Shown piece by piece: positions 52,469 to 64,000 of a stretch of 64,000 nucleotides of DNA. The position numbers and the translations under genes were made by a program. The stretch is from Amycolatopsis sp. EV170708-02-1. GTDB lineage: Bacteria; Actinomycetota; Actinomycetes; Mycobacteriales; Pseudonocardiaceae. The notes beneath the pieces are model-generated. The model did not search any database. It was not told the DNA's origin and saw nothing but the letters and a program-made list of their open reading frames with translations. Numbering within the stretch: the stretch's first letter is position 1; each line of letters opens with the position of its first letter. The DNA is taken from positions 930,001 through 994,000 of the forward strand of contig NZ_CP092497.1 in assembly GCF_022479115.1 (NCBI RefSeq), given 5' to 3'.

Positions 52469-53291
52469 TCCCGGCCCCGGGCTCAAGATCTGGCGCCGCC
52501 TGGCGGAGCTCGGCGTCACCGCGCTGGCGGTCCCCGAGAAGTACGACGGGGTCGGCGCCACCCCGGTGGATCTGGCCGTCGGCTTCGAACGGCTCGGCTA
52601 CCACTGCGCTCCAGGGCCGTGGACCGACACCGTGGCCGTCCTGCCGTCCTTGCTGGACGACGAGCTGCTGACGTCGGTCGCTTCCGGTGAGACGCTGGCG
52701 TCGGTCGCGTACGCGCCACACGTGCCGTACGCCTTGGATTCCGACGTTGCGGACGCGCGGTTGTCGGTCGAGAACGGCAGGCTCCGCGCGTTCACCCCCG
52801 GCGCGCTTTTGTCCTCTGTGGACGGTTCGCGACGGCTTTTCCCACCGGTGGCCGGGGACGACCTCGGCACGGCACTCGACGCGGACCGAGCGTTCGAACT
52901 GGGCTGTCTCGCCACCGCCGCACAACTCCTCGGCGCGGGACGGTGGCTGCTCGACACGTCGGTCGCCTACGCCGCGCAGCGCAAGCAGTACGGCCGAGAG
53001 ATCGGCGGATACCAGGCGGTCAAACACCTGCTCGCCGACGTGGCGACCGCGCTCACGCTGGCCGAACCGTTGCTGTTCGGCGCGGCCGTCACCCTGGACC
53101 GGCGCGACGTCTCCGCGGCCAAGGTGGCGTGTGGCGACGCCGCGCATCTCGCCGCCCGGACGGGGCTGCAGGTGCACGGCGCGATCGGCTACACCGCGGA
53201 ACACGCGCTCGGCCTGCGCCTGACCAGGGTCCGCGCGCTGGTCGGCGCCTGGGGCACGCCGCGGTTCCATCGGGAGCGGGTGCTGTCATGA
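52362..53291 (+). CDS. fadE32: acyl-CoA dehydrogenase subunit FadE32
   Basis: 309 residues, shorter and more divergent than typical acyl-CoA dehydrogenases, as is usual for partner subunits of heteromeric steroid ACADs. RFALSGEQEQFSRSLNDLLS at the start, YAAQRKQYGREIGGYQAVKH and LQVHGAIGYTAEHALGLRLT late in the chain. ATG 52362; its stop overlaps fadE33 by 4 nt. Position equals Rv3563. Confidence 0.9.
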   Translation: MRFALSGEQEQFSRSLNDLLSGVDTDSANRAWAAGDPGPGLKIWRRLAELGVTALAVPEKYDGVGATPVDLAVGFERLGYHCAPGPWTDTVAVLPSLLDDELLTSVASGETLASVAYAPHVPYALDSDVADARLSVENGRLRAFTPGALLSSVDGSRRLFPPVAGDDLGTALDADRAFELGCLATAAQLLGAGRWLLDTSVAYAAQRKQYGREIGGYQAVKHLLADVATALTLAEPLLFGAAVTLDRRDVSAAKVACGDAAHLAARTGLQVHGAIGYTAEHALGLRLTRVRALVGAWGTPRFHRERVLS

Positions 53292-54259
53292 CGTTCACCG
53301 CCGAGCAGGACGCGCTGCGGGACAGCGTCCGGAAACTGCTGGACCGGGAAGCGGATCCCTGGCCGGAACTGTGCGAACAGATCGGCGTCGCGGCGCTGGC
53401 CGTGCCCGAGCGCTTCGGCGGGCTCGGCGCCGGGACGGCGGAGCTGCAGGTGGTCGCCGAGGAACTGGGCAGGGTTCTCGCCGACGTGCCGTTCCTCGGC
53501 TCGGCCGTGCTCGCCGTGCACGCCGTCCTGGCCACGGGAAACGACGAGGCTTGCGAACGGCTGCTCCCCCGCCTCGCCGAAGGCACCGTCGGCGCGGTGG
53601 CCTGGACCGGCGCCGATGGCCGTTGGGACACGTCTGCCTGCCGGGTCGTCGGCTCCGCGCTGGAGGGCGAGGCGCACTACGTCCTCCACGGTGACGAGGC
53701 CGAGATCCTCCTGGTCGTGGCCGGCGGCTCGCTGTACGAGGTCTCCGATGCCCGGCGTGTGCGGACTCCGGCGATGGACGAAACCCGGCGGCTGGCCCGC
53801 GTGAGCTTCGAGCGCGCTCCTGCCCGGCTGCTCGGCCCCGTCGACCTCGGCGCCTTGCGGGACGTCGCGTGCGCCGTCCTGGCCGCCGAACAGGCCGGGG
53901 CCGCGGCGCGGGCGTTCGAGCTGACCGTGGAGTACAGCAAGCAGCGGCACCAGTTCGGCAGGCCGATCGGCGGCTTCCAGGCGCTGAAGCACCGGATGGC
54001 GGATCTCCACGTGCTGGTGGAGACCGCGCGCTCGGCGGCCTACGCGGCTCCGGAGTCGAGCCGGCTGGCGGCGGTGGCGAAGGTGCATTGTTCGGAGGCG
54101 CTGGCGACGGTGGCGGGCGAGATGATCCAGCTGCACGGCGGGATCGCGATCACCTGGGAGCATCCGGCGCACCGCTATTTCAAACGGGCGCACGGCGCGG
54201 CGCAGTTGTTCGGCTCGCCCGGGGAACACCTGGCGCGGGTGCGGCCACCGATGTCGTGA
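53288..54259 (+). CDS. fadE33: acyl-CoA dehydrogenase subunit FadE33
   Basis: 323 residues. TAEQDALRDSVRKLLDREAD, VPERFGGLGAGTAELQVVAE, YSKQRHQFGRPIGGFQALKH and IQLHGGIAITWEHPAHRYFK. Counterpart of Rv3564; pairs with a second FadE subunit to form a heteromeric dehydrogenase of the C/D-ring pathway. Last gene of the fadD3 operon; a hairpin overlaps its stop codon. Confidence 0.9.
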   Translation: MTFTAEQDALRDSVRKLLDREADPWPELCEQIGVAALAVPERFGGLGAGTAELQVVAEELGRVLADVPFLGSAVLAVHAVLATGNDEACERLLPRLAEGTVGAVAWTGADGRWDTSACRVVGSALEGEAHYVLHGDEAEILLVVAGGSLYEVSDARRVRTPAMDETRRLARVSFERAPARLLGPVDLGALRDVACAVLAAEQAGAAARAFELTVEYSKQRHQFGRPIGGFQALKHRMADLHVLVETARSAAYAAPESSRLAAVAKVHCSEALATVAGEMIQLHGGIAITWEHPAHRYFKRAHGAAQLFGSPGEHLARVRPPMS

Positions 54260-54296
54260 GTGGTAAGGATGGTTCTAACCGTCTTTACCACTCACG
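54255..54296. terminator. hairpin, copy 2 of the covarying element
   Basis: CGTGAGTGGTAAGGATGGTT pairs with the segment up to 54296. It overlaps both the fadE33 stop and the last codons of the convergent sigma-factor gene. Relative to copy 1 at 10125 it has one compensated base-pair change and two G-U-type changes. Confidence 0.75.
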
Positions 54297-55208
54297 AGGC
54301 CCAAGGAACCGGGTGATGGCGCGAACACGGTCGCCGTCGAGCGTGAGGACCATCAACCCGGCCGGTGTCCCACCGTGACGACAGGCGAACGCGGGCTGGT
54401 TGTTCGCCCGCGCCGGCGTCATGGTGAAACCCTCCACGGGAACGGCCATCGTGACGCGGAGGAAACCGGCGATCGCTTCGAGACCGTGGTACTCGTGCGG
54501 TGCCGGCGGCATGGCGAGCCAAGCGTCGTCGGTGAGCAGCCCGAGGACGCCATCGAGGTCGCCCGCGGTGAAGGCGTCGGCGAATCGCCTGGTCAGCTCG
54601 CGTTCTTGAGGTGACGGCCGGTGCCCGGCGCGCTCGCGATGCTTGTCGAGGGAGGCACGGGCGCGCTGAAGGATGCCTTTGACCGCCGTCTCGGTGGTGC
54701 CGAGCATGCCCGCGACCTCACCGGCGGGGAAACAGAGGACGTCCCGCAGGACGAGCACGGCGGCCTGCCTCGGCGGGAGGAGCTGGAGTCCGGTGATGAA
54801 GGCGAGCTCGACCGCCTCCCTGGCGGTGTAGCGCGCTTCGGGGCCGGGTTCGCGGTCGGCGACGCGTTCGAGGAACTCGTCCGGATACGGCTGCAACCAG
54901 GTCACTTCACCACGGCGGCTCGGCTCCGGCGGGTCGAACGGCGGCACCGGCTCGGGCGGGCGACGGCGGCCCGCGTCCCTCAGGGCGTTGAGGCAGCGGT
55001 TGGTGGCGATGCGGTACAGCCAGGTGCGAAGCGATGAGCGCCCCTCGAAGCCGTCGAGGCCGCGCCATGCGGCCAGGAGCGTCTCCTGGACGGCGTCCTC
55101 GGCGTCGGTGAGAGAGCCGAGGATCCGGTAACAGTGCAGGTGGAGCTCGTGCCGATACGTCTCGGCGAGCTCGCGAAACGACTGCTCGTCCGTTGCCGTG
55201 GTGCTCAC
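54285..55208 (-). CDS. ECF sigma factor with C-terminal NTF2/SnoaL-like domain
   Basis: About 307 residues. Sigma-2 region (ELHLHCYRILGSLTDAEDAV, QETLLAAWRGLDGFEG) and sigma-4 (LLPPRQAAVLVLRDVLCFPA, GEVAGMLGTTETAVKGILQR), followed by an NTF2-like domain (LTRRFADAFTAGDLDGVLGL, LTDDAWLAMPPAPHEYHGLE). This is the SigG/SigX5-type architecture in which the fused domain substitutes for an anti-sigma factor. The GTG at 55208 follows AAAGGAAC; the long upstream open frame overlaps the divergent gene and is not used. It probably controls the divergent NTF2-like gene. Confidence 0.9.
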   Translation of the reverse strand: MSTTATDEQSFRELAETYRHELHLHCYRILGSLTDAEDAVQETLLAAWRGLDGFEGRSSLRTWLYRIATNRCLNALRDAGRRRPPEPVPPFDPPEPSRRGEVTWLQPYPDEFLERVADREPGPEARYTAREAVELAFITGLQLLPPRQAAVLVLRDVLCFPAGEVAGMLGTTETAVKGILQRARASLDKHRERAGHRPSPQERELTRRFADAFTAGDLDGVLGLLTDDAWLAMPPAPHEYHGLEAIAGFLRVTMAVPVEGFTMTPARANNQPAFACRHGGTPAGLMVLTLDGDRVRAITRFLGPREW

Positions 55209-55271
55209 AGACCGTTCCTTTCGCGGCGGGGCTGGTGTCTGACTGGGTGAAGACCGACGAAAGGAACCATC

Positions 55272-55664
55272 ATGACCAGTCCAGCCTTGGATGTCGCGCT
55301 CTCCTACCACCACGCGTGGACGGGCAAGGACTTCGAGAAGGCGATGACCTACGTCGCCGACGACATCGTCTGCCACACACCCGGCGGACCGCTCTCCGGT
55401 GCGGGAGCGTTTCGCGGGTTCATGGGCCCGTTCACCGAGATCCTGACCGGTTCGACCCTGCTTTCGGCGTTCGGGGACGAGACGACGGCGTTGCTGATGT
55501 ACGACACGGCGACCCTGCCGGTGGCGAGCGCGCCGGGGGCCGAGCTGCTGACGGTGCGGGAAGGGAAGATCGTGGAGTTGCGCATCGTGTTCGATCGGGC
55601 TCCTTTCGACGCGGCACGGGAAGCGGCCACGAAACCCGCACAAGAATCACTCATCGACCAATGA
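55272..55664 (+). CDS. NTF2/SnoaL-like protein
   Basis: 130 residues: LDVALSYHHAWTGKDFEKAM, VADDIVCHTPGGPLSGAGAF and LLTVREGKIVELRIVFDRAP follow the SnoaL-like fold of ketosteroid-isomerase relatives and polyketide cyclases. ATG 55272 follows AAAGGAACC. Divergent from a sigma factor that carries a similar domain, its likely regulator. Ligand or reaction unknown. Confidence 0.85.
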   Translation: MTSPALDVALSYHHAWTGKDFEKAMTYVADDIVCHTPGGPLSGAGAFRGFMGPFTEILTGSTLLSAFGDETTALLMYDTATLPVASAPGAELLTVREGKIVELRIVFDRAPFDAAREAATKPAQESLIDQ

Positions 55665-55957
55665 TTCCGTAAAGCCGAGAAATCGCCCATGCACCGACAC
55701 CATCCACAAAGGACAGTCCGGTTGCGGTGAAGGGCAACGAAATCAGCAGTCCCTTCAGGTCTTGACAACGAGTGGTCATCCGATCATGGTGGATGAGGAC
55801 CTGCGGGAGCCATCGCGACAATCGATCACCACGGCAATGGGGAATTCCTCTCCTGCGCAATTCCCACTCGGCCGAGCCCAAGCCGAGAAACGGAGTCACG
55901 CCCGGAGGGAGGTTCGATCATGAAGCACCTGTACTGATGGATCGTGATCCGTTGTAC
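55665..55957. other. spacer without recognisable genes
   Basis: About 290 bp between the NTF2-like gene and the hairpin before the P450 gene. The sequence is less GC-rich than its neighbours. I see no convincing reading frame, promoter consensus or repeat in it. Confidence 0.5.
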
Positions 55958-55989
55958 CCCGTGTTCCCGGGTCCGCCCGGGAACACGGG
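55958..55989. other. 14-bp perfect hairpin upstream of the P450 gene
   Basis: CCCGTGTTCCCGGG (55958-55971) pairs with CCCGGGAACACGGG (55976-55989) around TCCG. It ends 27 nt before the P450 GTG, so it could be a terminator of upstream transcription or an element in the P450 leader. Confidence 0.6.
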
Positions 55990-56016
55990 AACACCACACC
56001 GGAAATCGGAGCCGCC

Positions 56017-57189
56017 GTGCCGACCACGCTGACGTGGGATCCGCTCGACCCCGCCTTCCTCGCCGACCCGTATCCGATCTATCGAGAACTCCGTGAGCGG
56101 CATCCGGTCCATTGGCATCGAACGCTCGAATCGTGGGTGGTATCGAGATATTCGCACTGCCTTGCGGTGCTGGAGAACACCGATGCCTTCGGGGCGGACC
56201 CACGAAAGATCGGCGAGGACCTGCCCGAGCCGGGCGGCAGCATCCAGACCCTCGATCCACCGGAACAGACTGTCGTCCGGCGGATGATCGTGCACGCGAT
56301 GCGCTCCCTCGACCTCGACGAGATCGTACGGACCGCCTGGCGACGAGCCGATGAGCTCGTCCGGGCGGCCGAGGGCCGGGAAATCGACTTCGTCGAAGCG
56401 GTGTCCCTGCCGATCACGACGGAGCTCACGATGACCGCGGTCGGCGCGCCGGACAGCGCGGCCCACGACTTCGGCGAGGTGTCCGCCGTGATCATCCGCG
56501 GGATGATGAGCGGGCTCCTCCCCGACGGACGGGAAGCCGAACTGGCGGCGGCACGCAGGCAGCTCAGCACGATGCTCGAGCAGTGGTGGCACGGGCCCGC
56601 GGGCGGCGTACTGGCCGCACTGCGAGAGAACCCGCTGGCCGGGAAGGCCGATCTGCGGGTGCTGATGAACTCGGTGCGGGTTCTGCTGCTGGCGGGGATC
56701 AATTCGACCCAGCGGTTCGTGTCACTCGCCCTGTACGCGCTGCTGGCCAGACCCGGCGGGCTGAGGTCGATCGCCGGGACCACCGATCTCAAGCGACTGT
56801 TGCACGAGCTCATCCGCTTCGACGGCAGCGCGCAGGTGGCCAGCCGCTACTGCGTCAAGTCCACCGTGCTCGGCGAGCAGAGGATCGAGGCCGGCGAGAC
56901 CGTCATCTTGCTGCTGGGTGCGGCGAACCGGGACGAGAGGCGCTTCGGTGACGCCGCGGACCTCGTACCGGATCGGGCGGCCAACCCGCATCTCGGCTTC
57001 GGCCACGGCACCCACGCCTGTGTCGGGATCTCCCTCGCGCTCGCGGTCGGCGACGGCGTCCTGCGCGCGCTGGCCGCCCACTATCCGGACATGTGCCTCG
57101 CTCCGGGCGCGATCCGGGATCCCAATCCCGCCCTGCGCGGCTTTCAGCGACTGCCGATCGCCCCGGGCGGCAGAAGGGAGCGCGGGTGA
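56017..57189 (+). CDS. cytochrome P450 of unknown substrate
   Basis: 390 residues. Heme loop FGHGTHACVG with Cys335, ExxR at Glu264-Arg267 and N-terminal DPYPIYRELRERHPVHWHRT. The I-helix reads AGINST (226-231): the usual acid-alcohol pair (D/E-T) for oxygen activation is Asn-Ser here, an uncommon variation seen in some natural-product P450s. The GTG start is 27 nt after a strong hairpin. GTGA overlap with a methyltransferase gene suggests a two-step tailoring unit. It is not CYP125, CYP142 or CYP124. Confidence 0.88.
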   Translation: MPTTLTWDPLDPAFLADPYPIYRELRERHPVHWHRTLESWVVSRYSHCLAVLENTDAFGADPRKIGEDLPEPGGSIQTLDPPEQTVVRRMIVHAMRSLDLDEIVRTAWRRADELVRAAEGREIDFVEAVSLPITTELTMTAVGAPDSAAHDFGEVSAVIIRGMMSGLLPDGREAELAAARRQLSTMLEQWWHGPAGGVLAALRENPLAGKADLRVLMNSVRVLLLAGINSTQRFVSLALYALLARPGGLRSIAGTTDLKRLLHELIRFDGSAQVASRYCVKSTVLGEQRIEAGETVILLLGAANRDERRFGDAADLVPDRAANPHLGFGHGTHACVGISLALAVGDGVLRALAAHYPDMCLAPGAIRDPNPALRGFQRLPIAPGGRRERG

Positions 57190-58052
57190 CCGACCAGGAC
57201 GCGACCGAGATCAACCGCGCCTGGTGGGACCACCTGGCCGGTCTGCACGGTGACGACGACTATTACGACGTCCCCGGGTTCCTCGACGGCGGGTCCAGTC
57301 TCGACGAACGCGAGTGGGCCGAGGTCACCGCGGCCGTCGGGCAGGTGTCCGGCATGACCCTGCTGCACCTGCAATGCCATATCGGACTCGACACGCTGTC
57401 CTTCGCCAGGAAGGGCGCCGTCGTGACCGGAATCGACTATTCGACGACCGCGATCAGGCGGGCACGCGAGCTGGCGGCGGCGGCCGGCCTTCCCGCGACC
57501 TTCCGGCTCGCCGACGTCCAAGACCTGCCGACGGATCTGCATGGCCGGTTCGACCTGGTGTTCGCGTCGTACGGGATCTTCTACTGGATCGAGAAGCCGC
57601 TTTCGTGGATGCGGTCGGCGGCCGCGGCGTTGCGCCCCGGCGGCGGGCTCGTGATCGTGGAGACCCATCCGCTGTTGCAGATGTTCCGCTCCGGCGACCC
57701 GGCCGTCGCCGTCTTCCCCTACGGTGGCGGACAACCCCAGCGCCGGCCGGTCGGCAGCACCTATGCCGGGGTCAGCCTGCCGCCCGCGCGGAGTATGACC
57801 GTCGGGTTCGCCCACGGGATCGGGGAAATGGTCACGGCGGCGGCCGAGTCCGGTTTCCGGATCGACACGGTCACCGAGTACCTGGATCGCGCGACACCGG
57901 AACTCGGAGCACCGGAGACGCTCACGCGAGGCTCGGACGGCAGGTACCGGCTCGTGGTCGGCGGGCAGGCTTTGCCCGTGGCGTACGGCATCCGTGCGAC
58001 CAAACCCGGGACCGGCCACGCTGATCGCGAACACCCACCGGCACCAGGGTAG
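57186..58052 (+). CDS. class I SAM-dependent methyltransferase
   Basis: 288 residues. SAM-binding motif I LLHLQCHIGLDTLSFARKGA near 59-78, TGIDYSTTAIRRARELAAAA, then DLVFASYGIFYWI and ALRPGGGLVIVETHPLL. INRAWWDHLAGLHGDDDYYD at the N-terminus is common in this small-molecule methyltransferase group. Coupled to the P450 gene, so it probably methylates the P450 product or acts on the same scaffold. Substrate unknown. Confidence 0.87.
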   Translation: MTDQDATEINRAWWDHLAGLHGDDDYYDVPGFLDGGSSLDEREWAEVTAAVGQVSGMTLLHLQCHIGLDTLSFARKGAVVTGIDYSTTAIRRARELAAAAGLPATFRLADVQDLPTDLHGRFDLVFASYGIFYWIEKPLSWMRSAAAALRPGGGLVIVETHPLLQMFRSGDPAVAVFPYGGGQPQRRPVGSTYAGVSLPPARSMTVGFAHGIGEMVTAAAESGFRIDTVTEYLDRATPELGAPETLTRGSDGRYRLVVGGQALPVAYGIRATKPGTGHADREHPPAPG

Positions 58053-59120
58053 GGCCAGCCCCCGCATCAACCCACCGGCGCACCGCATTCACCCCGCCCC
58101 GGTCCCGAGCCAGACTCACAACGGTGACCGCAAACCTCCGCACAGGCAGCGATTTCGCCCGCCTGTCCCGCCGCGTCAGCGAAGCGGGCCTCCTCGACCG
58201 CCGTCCCGGCTACTACGTCTTCCGCATCGGCCTGGTCGCCACCCTCTTCGTCTCCGGCTGGATCGCCTTCTTCGCCATCGGGGATTCCTGGTGGCAGCTG
58301 GGGATCGCTGTCTTCCAGGCGGTGATGTTCGGCCAGATCGCCCTGCTGTCGCACGATCTCGCGCACCGCCAGGTGTTCCGCACCCGCCGCCCGAGCGAGA
58401 TCGCCGGCCGGATCGCGGGCAATCTCGGTGTCGGCATGAGTTACGGCTGGTGGATGGACAAGCACACCCGCCACCACGCGAACCCGAACCACGAGGACCT
58501 CGACCCCGACGTCGATCCGGACATCCTCGTCTGGTCGAAGGACCAGGCGCGGGCCAGCAAGGGACTCCCCCGTTTCATCGGCCGGTACCAGGCGTTCCTG
58601 TTCTTCCCGCTGCTCACCCTCGAAGGCCTGAACCTGCACTTCTCCGGGATCCGCGCGGTCGCGAAGCCGGGCCTCCGGCGGCGCGGGCTCGAAGCGGCCT
58701 TGCTCCTGGCGCATTTCGCGCTCTACTTCAGCGCGCTGCTCGTGGTCCTGTCCCCCGGTAAGGCGCTCGTCTTCTTCATCGTCCACAAAGCACTGTGGGG
58801 TGTCTACATGGGATCGATCTTCGCGCCGAACCACAAGGGGATGCCGATCCTGTCCGGCGACACCGAGCTCGACTTCCTCCGCAAGCAGGTGCTCACGTCA
58901 CGCAACGTCCGCGGCGGCCGGGTGGTCGACGTCGCGCTCGGCGGGCTCAACTACCAGATCGAGCACCATCTGTTCCCGAGCATGCCGTCTCCGCATCTGC
59001 GCCGTGCGCGGCCCATCGTCCAGCGGTACTGCGACGAGATCGGCGTGCCGTATCACGAGACCGGGCTCATCGAGTCGTACTCGCTCGCGTTGCGCAGTCT
59101 GCACGAAGCCGGCGAGCCGA

Positions 59121-62624
<3,504 letters not shown>

Positions 62625-62667
62625 ATGCGTTCCCTCTCTCGCCATACTCCGTGAACCGGATCCAAGA

Positions 62668-64000
62668 CTAGAACACGTTCTCGTTTTTGTCGACCGATCC
62701 CCGGTCGAGCGCACTGTGCAGTCCGGCACGCCGCCCGGAAAACACGCAGTCGGCCAGCGACAGACCACTCACGTAGGACCTAGAACAGATTCCCACCGCG
62801 GTCCGCCCCGCCGCGTACAGACCGCGAATGGGCACGCCGGCACCGGACCGGACGGCACCGGTCTCCTCGTCCACGACCAGGCCGCCCAACGTCAGCATCG
62901 GGCACGGATAGCCGAGGTTCGGCTTGATCGAGACGTCGATCAGCGAGTACGGCGCCTGGTCCAGCGGCCGCGCGAACTCCGCGGGCTTGCCCGTCGGATC
63001 CGCGCCGGACCGCGCCGCCTCGACACTGGTGGCCAGCCCGCCGGGATCAACGCCCGCCTTGCGCGCGACCTCGTCGAGCGAACCGGCGACGACGCGCTGC
63101 CGCAGCAGATACCGCACCTGAAGCCCTTGGAACCATTGACTTTGCCCGCGCGCGTCCCGTTTGACCTCCTGGACGATGGCGTCGTCGACCAGCAGCCAGC
63201 CTCGTCCGTCATGTTCGGTGATCATCCGTTCGCCGACGGCGGCGCCGTACCGGGATTCGTCGATGATGCGGCCGCCCGTCTTGTCCACGAGCAGGCCACC
63301 CAGGAATGCCGACGGCGGGGTGATGAACCGCCACGCGGAGATCCGCCCGAGTTCGGCGGTGGCCCCGCCCGCCTCGACGCCCATCCGGATGCCGGACCCG
63401 TCGTCGGCGGAGGTCCCGAGCGCCAGCCCGCCCCGATACGCGGGCGCGTGCTCGCGCACCATCTCGCGGTTCGCGATGAACCCGCCCGCCGCGAGAACGA
63501 CTCCGCGGGTAGCGGAAATCCGCAGTTCACGGCCGTAGCGGCGTTCGATCCGCTCCGCTCGCCGGTGCAGCGACTTCCGCAGCGAGGGCACGTAGATCCC
63601 CGGTTTGGCGGCATACGCCGACAGCCTCCGGTGCGCGGCCCGCACGCGAGCGGGGGCGTCCCGCAAAGACGAGACGACGACACCGGTGACTGCCCCGTCC
63701 TCATCGACGATGAGGTTCCGCGCGGCGGTCTGCGGCAGCACCTGGATCCCGCGGCTCCGGACCGCCTCCATCAGCCGCTTCATCAGCAGTTTTCCCGAAG
63801 TGCCCGGCCCCTTGACGCGATGCCCGCGCGGCGCCGGCTTGGCCGCGTCGCGGAAACCGCCCGCCGCCTCGCTGCCCGAGTAGTACAGATAGTGCTTGTC
63901 GCTCGGGTAAGACGTCTTGTACGGGCACAGACTGCCCTCGAAGGGCACGCCGTTGCCTTCCAGCCAGGAGATCATCTCCGTACTACCCGCGCAGAACCGC
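62668..64000 (-). CDS. FAD-binding KstD/fumarate-reductase-like dehydrogenase, 5'-truncated
   Basis: Flavoprotein continuing past the right edge; the N-terminal FAD-binding GxGxxG region is not in the window. At least 443 residues are present. RGVVLAAGGFIANREMVREH, GTSADDGSGIRMGVEAGGAT, DESRYGAAVGERMI and the C-terminal GLYAAGRTAVGICSRSYVSG match the fumarate reductase/3-ketosteroid-dehydrogenase superfamily. The end differs from classical KstD1 (which has YPGAG near the C-terminus), so another steroid dehydrogenase activity is possible. Same strand as the hsa operon and 44 nt upstream of it. The operator for that operon is embedded in its last codons. Confidence 0.8.
   Translation of the reverse strand, partial: RFCAGSTEMISWLEGNGVPFEGSLCPYKTSYPSDKHYLYYSGSEAAGGFRDAAKPAPRGHRVKGPGTSGKLLMKRLMEAVRSRGIQVLPQTAARNLIVDEDGAVTGVVVSSLRDAPARVRAAHRRLSAYAAKPGIYVPSLRKSLHRRAERIERRYGRELRISATRGVVLAAGGFIANREMVREHAPAYRGGLALGTSADDGSGIRMGVEAGGATAELGRISAWRFITPPSAFLGGLLVDKTGGRIIDESRYGAAVGERMITEHDGRGWLLVDDAIVQEVKRDARGQSQWFQGLQVRYLLRQRVVAGSLDEVARKAGVDPGGLATSVEAARSGADPTGKPAEFARPLDQAPYSLIDVSIKPNLGYPCPMLTLGGLVVDEETGAVRSGAGVPIRGLYAAGRTAVGICSRSYVSGLSLADCVFSGRRAGLHSALDRGSVDKNENVF
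62669..62682. promoter_or_regulatory. KstR-type operator before hsaA, inside the end of the upstream gene
   Basis: TAGAACACGTTCTC fits TNNAACNNGTTNNA except at its last base. It lies within the last five codons of the upstream FAD-dehydrogenase gene, whose stop codon is at 62668-62670. Confidence 0.75.

Noticed and set aside
54255..54296. Reading the hairpin as an attachment site or transposon end
   Set aside because: No integrase, transposase or target duplication nearby, and the twin copy also sits between convergent genes.
56017..58052. Treating the P450-methyltransferase pair as a biosynthetic gene cluster
   Set aside because: No core synthase, precursor peptide, terpene cyclase or transporter is linked within the window.
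62778..62791. TAGAACAGATTCCC, resembling a KstR half-site
   Set aside because: It lies well inside the flavoprotein coding sequence and lacks the GTT half-site, so it is probably coincidence.
62668..64000. Naming the truncated flavoprotein kstD outright
   Set aside because: The C-terminal sequence departs from classical KstD and the N-terminus is missing, so only the superfamily is safe.

Overview
The window is a high-GC actinobacterial chromosome segment with start codons ATG, GTG and TTG, dense operons with 1-8 nt overlaps, and mycobacterial/rhodococcal-type sterol catabolism genes. Gene content and intergenic hairpins suggest a soil Pseudonocardiaceae, most likely Amycolatopsis or a close relative. 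That genus call is inference from recognition, not from a search.

Layout. 1-2.5 kb: the 3' part of a class I fumarase gene (with a frameshift) and two tandem paralogous lipoproteins. 2.5-9 kb: a phosphonate locus on the minus strand, made of a four-gene ABC importer, a phosphonatase-like HAD hydrolase, an FAD oxidoreductase and a GntR regulator (with a frameshift). 9.3-10.1 kb: a secreted trypsin-like protease. 10.2-23.3 kb: sterol side-chain degradation (fadD19/echA19, a DUF35 protein, ltp4, ltp3, a second acyl-CoA synthetase, cyp125/fadA5) with KstR-type operators in the divergent promoters. 23.2-29 kb: accessory genes, including the least familiar unit: a NUDIX-winged-helix regulator overlapping a nucleosidase-Sel1 fusion gene, divergent from a 29-residue membrane peptide and an orphan 173-residue protein. 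29-34.2 kb: two SDRs divergent from echA20-ipdA-ipdB-ipdC (C/D-ring cleavage), with a KstR2-type box. 34.2-39.5 kb: hydrolase, DUF2000/Lrp pair, acetyltransferase, DUF1996 protein, anti-sigma/ECF sigma pair. 39.8-43.3 kb: a five-gene operon that looks like a transmembrane electron-transfer chain. 43.5-45.2 kb: HxlR regulator and MFS exporter. 45.2-54.3 kb: the KstR2 regulon proper (fadE30-ipdF-kstR2-fadA6 divergent from fadD3-echA-fadE31-fadE32-fadE33). 54.3-58.1 kb: sigma factor with a fused NTF2-like domain, a stand-alone NTF2-like protein, and a P450/methyltransferase pair. 58.1-64 kb: a fatty acid desaturase, the A/B-ring operon hsaA-hsaD-hsaC-hsaB, and a truncated FAD-binding KstD-like dehydrogenase gene.

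How the genes work together. CYP125 oxidises the sterol side chain. FadD19, EchA19, FadA5 and the Ltp3/Ltp4/DUF35 set shorten it; FadD19, Ltp3 and Ltp4 are known for C24-branched plant sterols. HsaA-D open and cleave rings A/B. FadD3, FadE30, IpdF, EchA20, IpdAB, IpdC, FadE31-33 and FadA6 take the remaining C/D-ring propionate to central metabolites. Two regulators divide the labour: KstR-type boxes sit at side-chain and A/B-ring promoters, and KstR2-type boxes at the C/D-ring promoters; kstR2 lies inside an operon it should repress. The usual neighbours kshAB, hsaEFG, fadE28/29, chsH1/H2, ltp2 and mce4 are not in this window.

No rRNA, tRNA, CRISPR array, integrase or insertion sequence was recognised. 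Several convergent gene pairs are separated by long, nearly perfect hairpins, two of which are covarying copies of one element.
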